From Streptomyces speibonae (lineage in GTDB: Bacteria; Actinomycetota; Actinomycetes; Streptomycetales; Streptomycetaceae), in contig KL568602.1 of assembly GCA_000715605.1 (NCBI GenBank), positions 29,584 through 36,599 of the forward strand: 7,016 nucleotides of DNA. Reading direction: 5' to 3'. Positions 1 through 6,449 of this stretch are shown here, in pieces (within the stretch, counting starts at the first letter, position 1; each line of letters starts with the position of its first letter). The position numbers were made by a program, and so were the translations under genes. The notes under the pieces were generated by a model. It searched no databases and was not told where the DNA came from. It saw only the letters and a list, made by a program, of their open reading frames with translations.

Positions 1-20
1 GAGATGTGTATAAGAGACAG
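1..20. other. Nextera/Tn5 mosaic-end adapter remnant (not genomic)
   Basis: Bases 2-20 are identical to the 19-bp Tn5 mosaic end used in Illumina Nextera libraries (AGATGTGTATAAGAGACAG). The G at position 1 fits the read-2 side oligonucleotide, where the mosaic end follows ...CGG; the read-1 oligonucleotide has a C there. Translating it forward gives the peptides MCIRDR and MYKRQ, typical adapter-derived false N-termini. The AT-rich 20-mer stands out in otherwise GC-rich sequence and interrupts the minus-strand hydrolase exactly after a complete codon at 21-23. Genomic sequence begins at 21. Confidence 0.97.
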
Positions 21-716
21 GTACGGGCCCTCGACACCGCCCTCGCTCACCAGCGTGAACGACCCGACCTTGCGGGAGTGGTCGCCCATGCACGCCACGA
101 TGTACCACTTGCCCTTGAAGTGGTGCAGCTCCGGGGCCCACACGTTGCCGCGCTTGCCGAACCGTTCGTCGTGCCAGTACTCCTGCCAGGGCGCGACGAC
201 GGTGCGCCCTGGCCGGTTCTCCCCGACGAACTCGGGTGACCACACCTTGCCCTTCTCCGCGCCCGGCCGGATGCGGGTCGTGTCGGCCAGTCTCCACGGC
301 CCCTCGAGGGAGCGGGCCACCCACACGAAGAGGCCGTCGTTCCAGGGGCCGGCCGCCTCCAGTCCGGGTACCCGCGTGGTGCCCGTGGCCACGTACAGCG
401 GGCGGCCGTCGACGACGAAGCAGTTGACATAGGTGTCCCGCATCCAGACCCGGCCGAGCTCCCGGTCTCGGGGGCGCAACTCCAGCGGCAGGACGAAGGA
501 GTTGTCGTCGCGCGGCCACAGGTCCGGCCGGGTGTCCGCGACGCCGTAGGGCTCGGGATCGGGCCAGTTGTCCAAGTGGCGCCGCGACGGCGGGGCCGGG
601 GCCGGGCCGGGCCCCGCCGCCCGCGCGGTGGCGGCGGGCAAGGCGGCCGCCGCGCCCAGGCCGGCGGCGCCGGCGAGGAGGGATCGTCGGTGGAATCGGT
701 TCGGGGCATCGCTCAT
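21..716 (-). CDS. Tat-exported GH43-like beta-propeller glycoside hydrolase, 3' end missing
   Basis: The reading frame starts at ATG 716-714 and stays open for 232 codons until the adapter at the window edge, so the C-terminal part is missing. Residues 1-33 form a Tat signal: R10-R11 followed by SLLAGAAGLGAAAALPAA and an A31-R-A33 site, with cleavage likely before A34. A Pro/Ala linker follows. The mature part shows traits of GH43/GH117-type five-bladed propellers: WMRDTYV at 91-97, a DGRPLYVATGTT blade strand at 103-114, VWSPEF at 158-163 and NVWAPELHHFKGKWYIV at 191-207. These enzymes hydrolyse glycosidic bonds in plant or algal polysaccharides and related oligosaccharides; the exact family, substrate and catalytic residues cannot be fixed from this fragment. 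The AAGGAG ribosome site at 732-727 lies 10 nt before the ATG. It is divergent from the ROK-led operon and shares its control region. Export suggests extracellular release of the compound that the operon then handles (inference). Confidence 0.8.
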
Positions 717-726
717 CGGAGGTGCT

Positions 727-732
727 CTCCTT
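727..732 (-). promoter_or_regulatory. Ribosome binding site of the glycoside hydrolase
   Basis: Read on the minus strand, AAGGAG lies 10 nt upstream of ATG 716-714. It fixes that ATG as the start. The nearby ATG at 709-707 is in another frame and has no comparable site. Confidence 0.75.
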
Positions 733-777
733 CGTGGTTCCCGCCCATGACTCGACGGCAGCTCGAGGCGAGCCGCA

Positions 778-794
778 TGACGGGGGAATGCCGC
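778..794. repeat. Direct repeat copy 1, candidate operator
   Basis: The sequence TGACGGGGGAATGCCGC matches 919-935 at 14 of 17 positions; only the central three bases differ. It lies over the predicted transcript start of the glycoside hydrolase (near 790), where a bound repressor would block transcription. Operator function is inferred. Confidence 0.4.
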
Positions 795-796
795 AC

Positions 797-826
797 AGCA
801 TGCGAACGCCCGAGCATTTACGTCAA
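797..826 (-). promoter_or_regulatory. Candidate promoter of the glycoside hydrolase
   Basis: On the minus strand TTGACG (826-821) is a good -35 match for the main sigma factor. After an 18-nt spacer comes CATGCT (802-797), a mediocre -10 that keeps the second-position A and final T. This would put the transcript start near 790 and give a leader of about 75 nt. The -35 is convincing; the -10 is weak. Confidence 0.35.
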
Positions 827-829
827 CAC
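821..829. repeat. Left arm of 9-bp inverted repeat
   Basis: CGTCAACAC is the exact reverse complement of GTGTTGACG at 915-923, 85 bp away. Each arm contains the -35 of one of the two outward promoters, so the symmetry may reflect similar promoters rather than a protein site. Confidence 0.35.
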
Positions 830-914
830 CGCGGACGAAATTGCGGCTTGAGAAGACGGTTCAGGGCGTCTCCCACCAGGCTTTCTTACGGGATTCCCGC
901 ATCTTTCTGTCGGA

Positions 915-923
915 GTGTTGACG
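915..923. repeat. Right arm of 9-bp inverted repeat
   Basis: GTGTTGACG pairs with CGTCAACAC at 821-829 and carries the -35 hexamer of the operon promoter. Confidence 0.35.
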
Positions 924-946
924 GAATAATGCCGCGTACCTACGTT
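918..946 (+). promoter_or_regulatory. Promoter of the ROK/ABC/sulfatase operon
   Basis: TTGACG at 918-923, a 17-nt spacer and TACGTT at 941-946 match the streptomycete housekeeping pattern TTGAC-N16-18-TAnnnT. Transcription would begin about 7 nt after the -10, near 953-954. That is exactly at the ATG of the ROK gene, so the operon mRNA is probably leaderless. Confidence 0.55.
919..935. repeat. Direct repeat copy 2, candidate operator
   Basis: The sequence TGACGGAATAATGCCGC is the partner of 778-794, with the shared pattern TGACGGnnnAATGCCGC. It overlaps the -35 and most of the spacer of the operon promoter, a position suited to repression. The ROK regulator encoded just downstream is the obvious candidate binder, but this is inferred from location only. 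Confidence 0.4.
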
Positions 947-953
947 GACCGGC

Positions 954-2219
954 ATGCAGATGCCCAGTGGAGTGCATGCGCTCGTCCGGCGGACCCATGA
1001 GGAACGCGTCCTGCGAGCGCTGCAGGAGAACGGTGCCATGAGCCGCGGCGAGATCGCACGGGTCGTGGGCCTGTCCCGCACCACCCTGTCCGAGATCACC
1101 GGAAGCCTGTTGCAACGGGGCGCCATCGTCGTCGTGGACACCGATGCCTCGAAGCGCGCGGGCAGCGGCCGGCCGGCCGAGCGCCTGGCGCTCGATCCGT
1201 CGTCGGCGCAGTTCATGGGCGTCGACTTCGGCCACCGCCGGGTCAACGTCGTCGTGGCCGACGCCTCGCACGACACCATGGCGTCGGGCTCCGAGCGCTA
1301 CGACGACACCACGCCCTGGCAGGAGCGCACCGCACTGGCCCTGGGGCTGGTCGAGCGGCTCACCACCGAGGCCGGCGTCCACTACGGAGCCCTCCAGGGC
1401 ATCGGCATCGGCGTGCCGGGCCCCTACCCCGCCCCGGAGGCGGCGGCCTGGCCCCGCGCCACCTCGGCGGGGACGGCACTGCGCCCGGCCCCCGAGGGGG
1501 TCGACGTGGCGTTCGCCGCGCGCTTCGACGCGCCGGTGATCGTCGACAACAACACCAGGCTGGCCGCCCTGGCCGAGGCGATCAGCGGCGCCGACAGCAC
1601 CGCCGACCTGGTGTACGTCCGTCTGTCGGACGGCGTCGGCGGCGGGCTCGTCGTCGGCGGTCAACTGGTGACCGGCTCCTCCGGGCTGGCCGGCGAGCTG
1701 GGACATGTGACCGTCGAACCGGCGGGCCGGCCCTGCCGCTGCGGCAAGCGCGGCTGTCTGGAGACCGTGGCCTCGGTCCCCGCCGTCCTCGCCGCCTGCT
1801 GGGAATTCGGCCTGCAACTGGAGAACCTGGACGACCTGGCCGCCGCCGTCACCCGCGCGCACCCCGTCGCCGAGCGGGTGCTGCGGGAGGCGGCCGCCGC
1901 GGTGGGACGCGTGGTCGGCGCGGCGACGATGACGCTCAACCCGGCGAAGGTGGTCATCGGCGGCGAGATCGCCCGCCTGGCGCCCGTCGTGGTGGAGCAG
2001 GTGGCCGCCACCCTCGCCGCCGATCTCTTCCCCGTCGCGTCGGCCGGTCCGGTCGTCGAGGCCGCCCGGCTCTCGGACGACGACGGCGCGATCGGCGCCC
2101 TCGCCGCGGTCTTCCACAGTTCCCCCCTCCTGGCGAGGTATCCCGAAACCGCCGACGTCCGGTCCGGCGGCGATGCCCCCATCACCCACACCGAAGGAGC
2201 GGCCCATGTCCGTCCTTGA
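954..2219 (+). CDS. ROK-family transcriptional regulator
   Basis: From ATG 954 this is a 421-residue protein, a normal length for ROK repressors (NagC/XylR/Mlc type). An N-terminal winged helix-turn-helix spans about residues 15-62, with [20 protein letters not shown] at 29-48. The ROK domain follows from about 87: GVDFG at 89-93, VDNNTR at 197-202, and a zinc site made of H251 and C261-x-C263-G-x-x-G-C268, the CxCGxxGCxE signature. The catalytic Asp of ROK sugar kinases (NDAN motif) is Asn200 here, so sugar kinase activity is unlikely. It probably represses its own operon, and perhaps the divergent hydrolase, until a sugar-like ligand binds; the ligand is unknown. Start choice: TTG 945 and ATG 960 are alternatives, but the promoter spacing places the transcript start at ATG 954 and there is no ribosome site upstream, so leaderless translation fits. 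Its 3' end overlaps the permease gene by 14 nt. Confidence 0.88.
   Translation: MQMPSGVHALVRRTHEERVLRALQENGAMSRGEIARVVGLSRTTLSEITGSLLQRGAIVVVDTDASKRAGSGRPAERLALDPSSAQFMGVDFGHRRVNVVVADASHDTMASGSERYDDTTPWQERTALALGLVERLTTEAGVHYGALQGIGIGVPGPYPAPEAAAWPRATSAGTALRPAPEGVDVAFAARFDAPVIVDNNTRLAALAEAISGADSTADLVYVRLSDGVGGGLVVGGQLVTGSSGLAGELGHVTVEPAGRPCRCGKRGCLETVASVPAVLAACWEFGLQLENLDDLAAAVTRAHPVAERVLREAAAAVGRVVGAATMTLNPAKVVIGGEIARLAPVVVEQVAATLAADLFPVASAGPVVEAARLSDDDGAIGALAAVFHSSPLLARYPETADVRSGGDAPITHTEGAAHVRP
2193..2199 (+). promoter_or_regulatory. Ribosome binding site deciding the permease start
   Basis: GAAGGAG, 6 nt before ATG 2206, lies inside the 3' end of the ROK gene. It rules out the upstream in-frame ATG at 2173, which has no such site. 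Confidence 0.75.
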
Positions 2220-3078
2220 CAAGCGGGGCGCCCGACCGGGGCACCCGGCACCCGGCACGACCTCCGGGGAGCAAGCCGGCTCCGGCTCCCGCGACGACCG
2301 CACGACCGCGCCGGAGCGCGGACGGTCCTCCGGCCGGGGACGGTTCCCCCTGCTGTTGAACGCCGCGTCCGTCGTGCTGGGCGTCGGCATCTGGTGGGCC
2401 TTCGCGGCCGCCGGGTTCAAGCTGCCGACCCCGCCGGAGGTCGTGGACCGGGCCGGGACACTGATCGGCGACGGCACGCTCGCCGACGACGCCCTCGCCA
2501 GCCTGACCCGCGTCCTCATCGGCTTCGGCCTCGGCACCGCCGTGGCCATTCCGGTCGGGTTCCTCATGGGCTGGTACGGCATCGCGCGCGGGCTGATCGA
2601 GCCCTGGATCCAGTTCTTCCGCACCATCCCGCCGCTGGCGATCATCCCGCTCGCGGTGGTCGCCATGGGCATCGACGAGACACCGAAGATCTTCGTCATC
2701 TTCCTCGCCGCGTTCCTGGCGTGCGTGATCTCGACCTTCCAGGGGGTGGTCGACGTCGACCGCACCATGATCAACGCCGCCCGGGTGCTGGGCGCCAAGG
2801 ACGCGACGATCTTCGCCCGCGTGGTGGTGCCCGCCTCCACCCCCTTCATCCTCGTCGGCATGCGGGTCGGTCTCGGCTCGGCGTGGGCGACCCTCGTCGC
2901 CGCGGAACTCATCGCGGCCCAGGAAGGGCTCGGCTACCGGATGCAGAACGCCCAGCTCTACTACGACCTCCCGACCATCTTCGTCGGGCTCATCTCGATC
3001 GGGATCCTCGGTCTGCTCATGGACCGGGTCCTCCTCCTCGCGGAACGCAAGCTCACCGGATGGCAGGAACGCCGATGA
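2206..3078 (+). CDS. ABC transporter permease, SsuC/TauC/NrtB type
   Basis: This 290-residue inner-membrane permease has the MetI-like (BPD_transp_1) fold. Residues 1-46 are a hydrophilic, Gly/Arg/Pro-rich cytoplasmic tail, longer than needed for the fold. Membrane segments are visible at about 47-69, 102-123, 140-155, 161-180, 211-236 and 257-275. The EAA loop that docks on the ATPase is [20 protein letters not shown] at 190-209, with the conserved Gly196 and Pro209. The motif [10 protein letters not shown] at 241-250 and the WQ-rich C-terminus are typical of sulfonate, taurine and nitrate importers. Together with the next two gene products it should import a small anionic organosulfur compound; family membership is clear, but the substrate is inferred from the sulfatase downstream. 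The gene begins inside the ROK gene and ends in an ATGA overlap with the ATPase gene, so translation is probably coupled on both sides. Confidence 0.9.
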   Translation: MSVLDKRGARPGHPAPGTTSGEQAGSGSRDDRTTAPERGRSSGRGRFPLLLNAASVVLGVGIWWAFAAAGFKLPTPPEVVDRAGTLIGDGTLADDALASLTRVLIGFGLGTAVAIPVGFLMGWYGIARGLIEPWIQFFRTIPPLAIIPLAVVAMGIDETPKIFVIFLAAFLACVISTFQGVVDVDRTMINAARVLGAKDATIFARVVVPASTPFILVGMRVGLGSAWATLVAAELIAAQEGLGYRMQNAQLYYDLPTIFVGLISIGILGLLMDRVLLLAERKLTGWQERR

Positions 3079-3887
3079 CCAGCAAGCCGGCCAAGATATC
3101 CGTCCAGGGCGTCACCAAGACCTTCGCCCTCGGCCGTGACACCTTCACCGCCCTCGACGACGTGTCGATCGACATCGCCGACAACGAGTTCGTCACCGTC
3201 GTGGGCCCCTCGGGATGCGGCAAGAGCACCCTGATGAACATCCTCGCCGGCCTGGAGACCCCCACGCGGGGCCGCGCCCTGGTGGACGGCGCACCCGTCC
3301 ATGGACCCGGCCCCGAACGCGGCGTGATCTTCCAGCAGTACGCGCTCTTCCCCTGGCTGACCGTGCGCCAGAACGTCGAGTTCGGCCTGCGCACCACCAA
3401 GGTGCCCAAGGGCGAACGCCGCAGCCGCGCCGAGCACTTCATCGAACTGGTCGGGCTGGAACGTTTCGCCGACGCCCTGCCCAAGACGCTGTCCGGAGGC
3501 ATGCGCCAGCGGTGCGCCATCGCCCGCGCCTATGCCGTGAACCCGTCGATCCTGCTGATGGACGAACCCTTCGGCGCCCTCGACGCGCTGACCCGGGTCA
3601 AGCTCCAGGAACAACTGCTGGAGACATGGAGCCGCGACAAGCGCACGGTGCTGTTCATCACCCACGACGTCGACGAGGCCGTGTTCCTGGCCAACCGGGT
3701 GATCGTCATGGCGGCCCGGCCCGGGCGCGTCTACGACGTCATCGAGGTCGACCCCGCCATCGAACGCAACGAGGAGTTCCGCCTCAGCCCCGAGTTCGCC
3801 GCCCTGCGCAACCGGGTGTGGCACTCCGTCTACCACCAGGAAGGCCGCACCGCCGCCCCTTCCGCCACCCACGCCGCCACCTCATGA
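3075..3887 (+). CDS. ABC transporter ATP-binding protein, SsuB/TauB type
   Basis: This 270-residue cytoplasmic ATPase powers import through the permease encoded upstream. All nucleotide-binding motifs are intact: Walker [10 protein letters not shown] at 44-52, Q-loop Gln87/Gln88 in [12 protein letters not shown], signature LSGGMRQR at 139-146, Walker B ILLMDEP at 159-165, D-loop GALDAL just after it, and the switch His197 in ITHDVDEA. The LFPWLTV stretch after the Q-loop and the overall length fit the nitrate/sulfonate/taurine subfamily. The C-terminus is a short Ala/Thr-rich tail from about residue 255. The ATG overlaps the permease stop (ATGA, 3075-3078), with AGGA at 3065-3068 as the ribosome site. 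SsuB-like is the safest name: nitrate, taurine and other sulfonate importers share the same motifs, so the ATPase says nothing specific about substrate. Confidence 0.93.
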   Translation: MTSKPAKISVQGVTKTFALGRDTFTALDDVSIDIADNEFVTVVGPSGCGKSTLMNILAGLETPTRGRALVDGAPVHGPGPERGVIFQQYALFPWLTVRQNVEFGLRTTKVPKGERRSRAEHFIELVGLERFADALPKTLSGGMRQRCAIARAYAVNPSILLMDEPFGALDALTRVKLQEQLLETWSRDKRTVLFITHDVDEAVFLANRVIVMAARPGRVYDVIEVDPAIERNEEFRLSPEFAALRNRVWHSVYHQEGRTAAPSATHAATS

Positions 3888-3892
3888 CCCGG

Positions 3893-3898
3893 AAGGGA
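3893..3898 (+). promoter_or_regulatory. Ribosome binding site deciding the binding-protein start
   Basis: AAGGGA, 9 nt before ATG 3908, favours that start. The in-frame ATG at 3884, which overlaps the ATPase stop as ATGA, has no purine-rich site before it. Confidence 0.65.
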
Positions 3899-3907
3899 CA
3901 CCCCGCC

Positions 3908-4909
3908 ATGCCATGCACTCCCACCCGCAGAACCTTCTCCGCCGCCCTCGCCGGCCTGGCCGCCGCCGCCCTGCTCACCGCGTGCGGCGGCGACTCCTCC
4001 TCCGGCGGCTCGGGCGACACCGTGCGCTTCGGCTACATCAACGACTTCAACGGCGCCAGCCTGATCGCCATCGCCGACGCCAAGGGCCTGTGGAAGAAGC
4101 ACGGGCTGACGGCCGAGACCAAGGTCTTCACCAACGGCCCTCTGCAGATCCAGGCCCTGGGCACCGACAACCTCGACTTCGGCTACATCGGCCCGGGCGC
4201 CATGTGGCTCCCCGCCTCGGGACAGGCCAAGGTCGTCGCCATCAACACGCTCGGCAACTCCGACCGGGTCCTCGCCCAGCCGGGCATCACCTCCATGGAG
4301 CAGCTCAAGGGCAAGACCGTGGCCGTGCCCGAGGGCACCTCCGGCGACATGATCCTCACACTCGCCCTGAAGAAGGCGGGGATGACCAAGAGCGATCTGA
4401 AGATCGTGCCCATGGACCCCTCCACCATCGTGTCCGCGTTCTCCTCCCAGCAGGTCGACGGGGCGGGCTTCTGGTACCCCGCCGCGGCCACCATCAAGAA
4501 GCAGGTACCCGACCTGCGGGAACTGGCCAAGAACACCGACTTCGAGGACGACGTCTCCTTCCCCACCGCCTTCGTGGCCGGCAACAAGCTGGTGTCCGAG
4601 AACCCGGAGAAGGTCGAGAAGGTCCTCGCCGTCCTGCGCGAGGCCATCGAGTTCCGCTCCTCGCACACCGACGAGGCCGTCGAACTCACCGCGGCGAAGC
4701 TGAAACTCCCCGTGGACCAGGTCAAGGCCGACGCCGCCAACAACAAGGTGCTCAGCGTCGACGAACTCGACGCGCTGACCGAGGACGGCACCATCGCCAA
4801 ATGGCTGACCGGCATGAACGACTACTTCGTCGAGACGGGGAAGCTGAAGCAGCCCGTCGACCCGAAGACCTACTACACCGGCGACCTCTTCATCGGAGCA
4901 GGCGAGTGA
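3908..4909 (+). CDS. Substrate-binding lipoprotein, SsuA/TauA (NMT1-like) family
   Basis: This 333-residue extracytoplasmic receptor serves the ABC importer. Its signal peptide combines a twin-arginine motif (T6-R-R-T-F10) with a lipobox, LLTAC, at 22-26, so the mature protein should be a lipid-anchored protein starting at Cys26, possibly exported folded by the Tat route. A Gly/Ser linker (27-36) leads into a type II periplasmic-binding fold: VRFGYIN at 39-45, AKGLWKKHGL at 58-67, GPLQIQALGTDNLDFGYIG at 77-95, and LKGKTVAVPEGTSGDMI at 133-149. This layout is the standard one for sulfonate, taurine and nitrate/pyrimidine-precursor receptors. The ligand cannot be read directly; a sulfate ester is inferred because the sulfatase gene starts inside this stop codon (GTGA, 4906-4909). 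It lies 20 nt after the ATPase gene. The alternative start at 3884 would add eight residues without changing the signal. Confidence 0.9.
   Translation: MPCTPTRRTFSAALAGLAAAALLTACGGDSSSGGSGDTVRFGYINDFNGASLIAIADAKGLWKKHGLTAETKVFTNGPLQIQALGTDNLDFGYIGPGAMWLPASGQAKVVAINTLGNSDRVLAQPGITSMEQLKGKTVAVPEGTSGDMILTLALKKAGMTKSDLKIVPMDPSTIVSAFSSQQVDGAGFWYPAAATIKKQVPDLRELAKNTDFEDDVSFPTAFVAGNKLVSENPEKVEKVLAVLREAIEFRSSHTDEAVELTAAKLKLPVDQVKADAANNKVLSVDELDALTEDGTIAKWLTGMNDYFVETGKLKQPVDPKTYYTGDLFIGAGE
4895..4898 (+). promoter_or_regulatory. Ribosome binding site deciding the sulfatase GTG start
   Basis: GGAG, 7 nt before GTG 4906, supports a GTG start in a GTGA overlap with the binding-protein stop. No ATG lies in that frame before Met24, which is inside the conserved sulfatase core. 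Confidence 0.65.
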
Positions 4910-6449
4910 CCCAGCCCCGCACGACCGACGCCGGCGGCGCGCCCGGCGCCTCCCGCAAGAACATCCTCTTCCTCATGACCGACCAGCACCGGGCGGACAC
5001 CCTCGGCGCCTACGGCAACCCCTGGCGCACACCCCGGTCCTCGACGAACTCGCCGCCACGGGAACCCGCTTCGACCGCTGGTACACCCCCACCGCGATCT
5101 GCACCCCCGCCCGGGCCAGCCTGCTCACCGGCCAGGCGCCGTTCCGGCACAAGGTGCTCGCCAACCACGAACGCAACGTCGGCTACCTCGAGGACCTGAC
5201 CGACGACCAGTTCACCTTCTCCCGGGCCCTGCGGGACCACGGCTACAACTGCGGCCTCATCGGCAAGTGGCACGCCGGCACCCGGCGCACGGCCGCCGAC
5301 CACGGCTTCGACGGACCCGAACTGCCCGGCTGGCACAACCCGGTGGACCACCCCGACTACCTCGACCACCTCGCCGAACACGGGCTGCCGCCGTACCGCA
5401 TCAGCGACCGGATCCGCGGCACCCTGCCCAACGGCGGCCCCGGCAACCTGCTCGCCGCACGGCTGCACCAGCCGGTCGAAGCCACCTTCGAGCACTACCT
5501 GGCGACCCGCGCCATCGAACAGCTCGAGCAGTACGCCGCGGACGCCCGCGAACGCGAGCGGCCCTTCTTCCTCGCCCTGCACTTCTTCGGACCGCACCTG
5601 CCGTACATCCTCCCCGACGAGTACTTCGACCTCGTCGACCCCGCCGATGTGGAACTGCCGCGCTCCATCGCGGAGACCTTCCACGACAAGCCCCCGGTGC
5701 AGCGCAACTACAGCGCCCACTGGACCTTCGACACCATGCCGATCGAGACGACCCGCAAGCTCATCGCCGTCTACTGGGGCTATGTGGCGCTGATCGACCG
5801 GCAGATCGGCCGGGTCATGGCGGCGATGGAACGGCTGGGCCTGGTGGACGACACCGCCGTCTTCTTCACCTGCGACCACGGCGAGTTCACCGGATCCCAC
5901 CGGCTGCACGACAAGGGCCCGGCGATGTACGAGGACATCTACCGCACACCCGGCCTGCTCCGCGTCCCGGGCGCCCCCGCCGGTGTGGTGCGCTCCGAGT
6001 TCGTCAGCCTGCTCGACTGCACCGCCACCATCCTGGAACTGGCCGGCCTCGACCCCAAGCCCGCGGTGGACTCGCGCAGCCTGCTGCCTCTCGTGCACGG
6101 CGAACCCGCCGACTGGGAGGACGACATCGTCTGCGAGTTCCACGGCCACCACTTCCCCTACCCGCAGCGCATGCTGCGCGAGGACCGGTACAAGCTCGTC
6201 GTCAACCCCGACTCGGTCAATGAGCTCTACGACCTGGTGACCGACCCGGACGAACTGCAGAACGTCTACGCCCACCCCGAACTGGCCCCGGTCCGCCGAC
6301 GGATGATGCGCCGCCTGTACGACGTGCTGCGCGAGCGCGGCGACAACTTCCACCACTGGATGACATCGATGTACGAGGTGGGAGAGGTGGCCCACGACCC
6401 CACCCTGAGCGGTCTCGACGAGTCGACCTACCGGACCACCCATGACTGA
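4906..6449 (+). CDS. Cytoplasmic Cys-type sulfatase, interrupted by a one-base frameshift
   Basis: The type I sulfatase (alkaline phosphatase superfamily) hydrolyses sulfate esters using a formylglycine made from cysteine. Adding back one missing base between 5020 and 5034 gives about 514 residues, a normal length. The first frame runs from GTG 4906 to YGNP (codons 5011-5022); the second resumes at TPVLDELAATGTRF (from 5031) and runs to TGA 6447-6449. Repaired numbering: metal ligand Asp26 in LMTDQHR, the modification motif C66-T-P-A-R70 followed by ASLLTG, Lys121/His123 in GKWH, metal ligands D324-H325 in CDHGE, and Lys337 in HDKGP. All expected active-site residues are present. No signal peptide precedes the core: residues 1-17 are hydrophilic, so it should act inside the cell on an imported ester. 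The FGE gene overlaps its end by 8 nt. The substrate is unknown; aryl, alkyl or sugar sulfates are possible, and related phosphonate monoester hydrolases share this fold. The break is probably a sequencing error. Confidence 0.88.
5020..5034 (+). other. Frameshift site in the sulfatase gene (one base missing)
   Basis: The upstream frame reads ...YGNP then WRTPRSS; the downstream frame reads ...LAH-TPVLDELA. The sulfatase family normally has YGNP, about three residues, then TPxLDxLA. Restoring one base just after CCC 5020-5022, for example a G giving P-V-A-H-T-P, joins the two halves with correct spacing. The exact position is not determinable. Confidence 0.85.

Larger units (their letters stand above)
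717..953. promoter_or_regulatory. Divergent control region between hydrolase and ROK operon
   Basis: This 237-bp non-coding interval separates the minus-strand hydrolase from the plus-strand operon and must hold both promoters. It is visibly less GC-rich than the genes, with AT-rich patches around 814-828, 836-843, 880-908 and 918-931. It contains two outward promoter candidates, a 17-bp imperfect direct repeat (778-794 and 919-935), a 9-bp inverted repeat (821-829 and 915-923) and a small palindrome, cggga-t-tcccg, at 889-899. No RNA gene or terminator is evident. Confidence 0.7.

Noticed and set aside
4..432. Plus-strand open frames starting with MCIRDR or MYKRQ
   Set aside because: Their starts lie in the adapter and they run antisense to the hydrolase; the peptides are adapter artefacts.
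47..709. Minus-strand frame from ATG 709 with 220 codons
   Set aside because: It is Arg/Pro-rich low-complexity sequence out of frame with the hydrolase. The frame from 716 carries the Tat signal, propeller motifs and the ribosome site.
889..899. Palindrome cggga-t-tcccg as a main operator
   Set aside because: It is only 5 bp per arm and away from both promoter cores; such short palindromes are frequent in GC-rich DNA.
945..953. TTG 945 as the ROK start
   Set aside because: It overlaps the predicted -10 box (941-946) and lies upstream of the predicted transcript start, so it would not be in the mRNA.
861..2912. 683-codon minus-strand open frame
   Set aside because: It is antisense to the ROK and permease genes, has no family motif, and is explained by few stop codons at high GC.
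3884..3907. ATG 3884 as the binding-protein start
   Set aside because: It is in frame and overlaps the ATPase stop, but has no ribosome site, whereas ATG 3908 has AAGGGA at good spacing.
5011..5036. Programmed -1 ribosomal frameshifting in the sulfatase gene
   Set aside because: There is no X-XXY-YYZ slippery heptamer in the right frame, the join would give the wrong family spacing, and the FGE gene has the same kind of defect without any slippery site.
5154..6449. ATG 5154 as the start of a short sulfatase
   Set aside because: It would be a GTG rather than ATG and lies inside the conserved core after the CTPAR motif; a protein starting there would lack the active-site cysteine.
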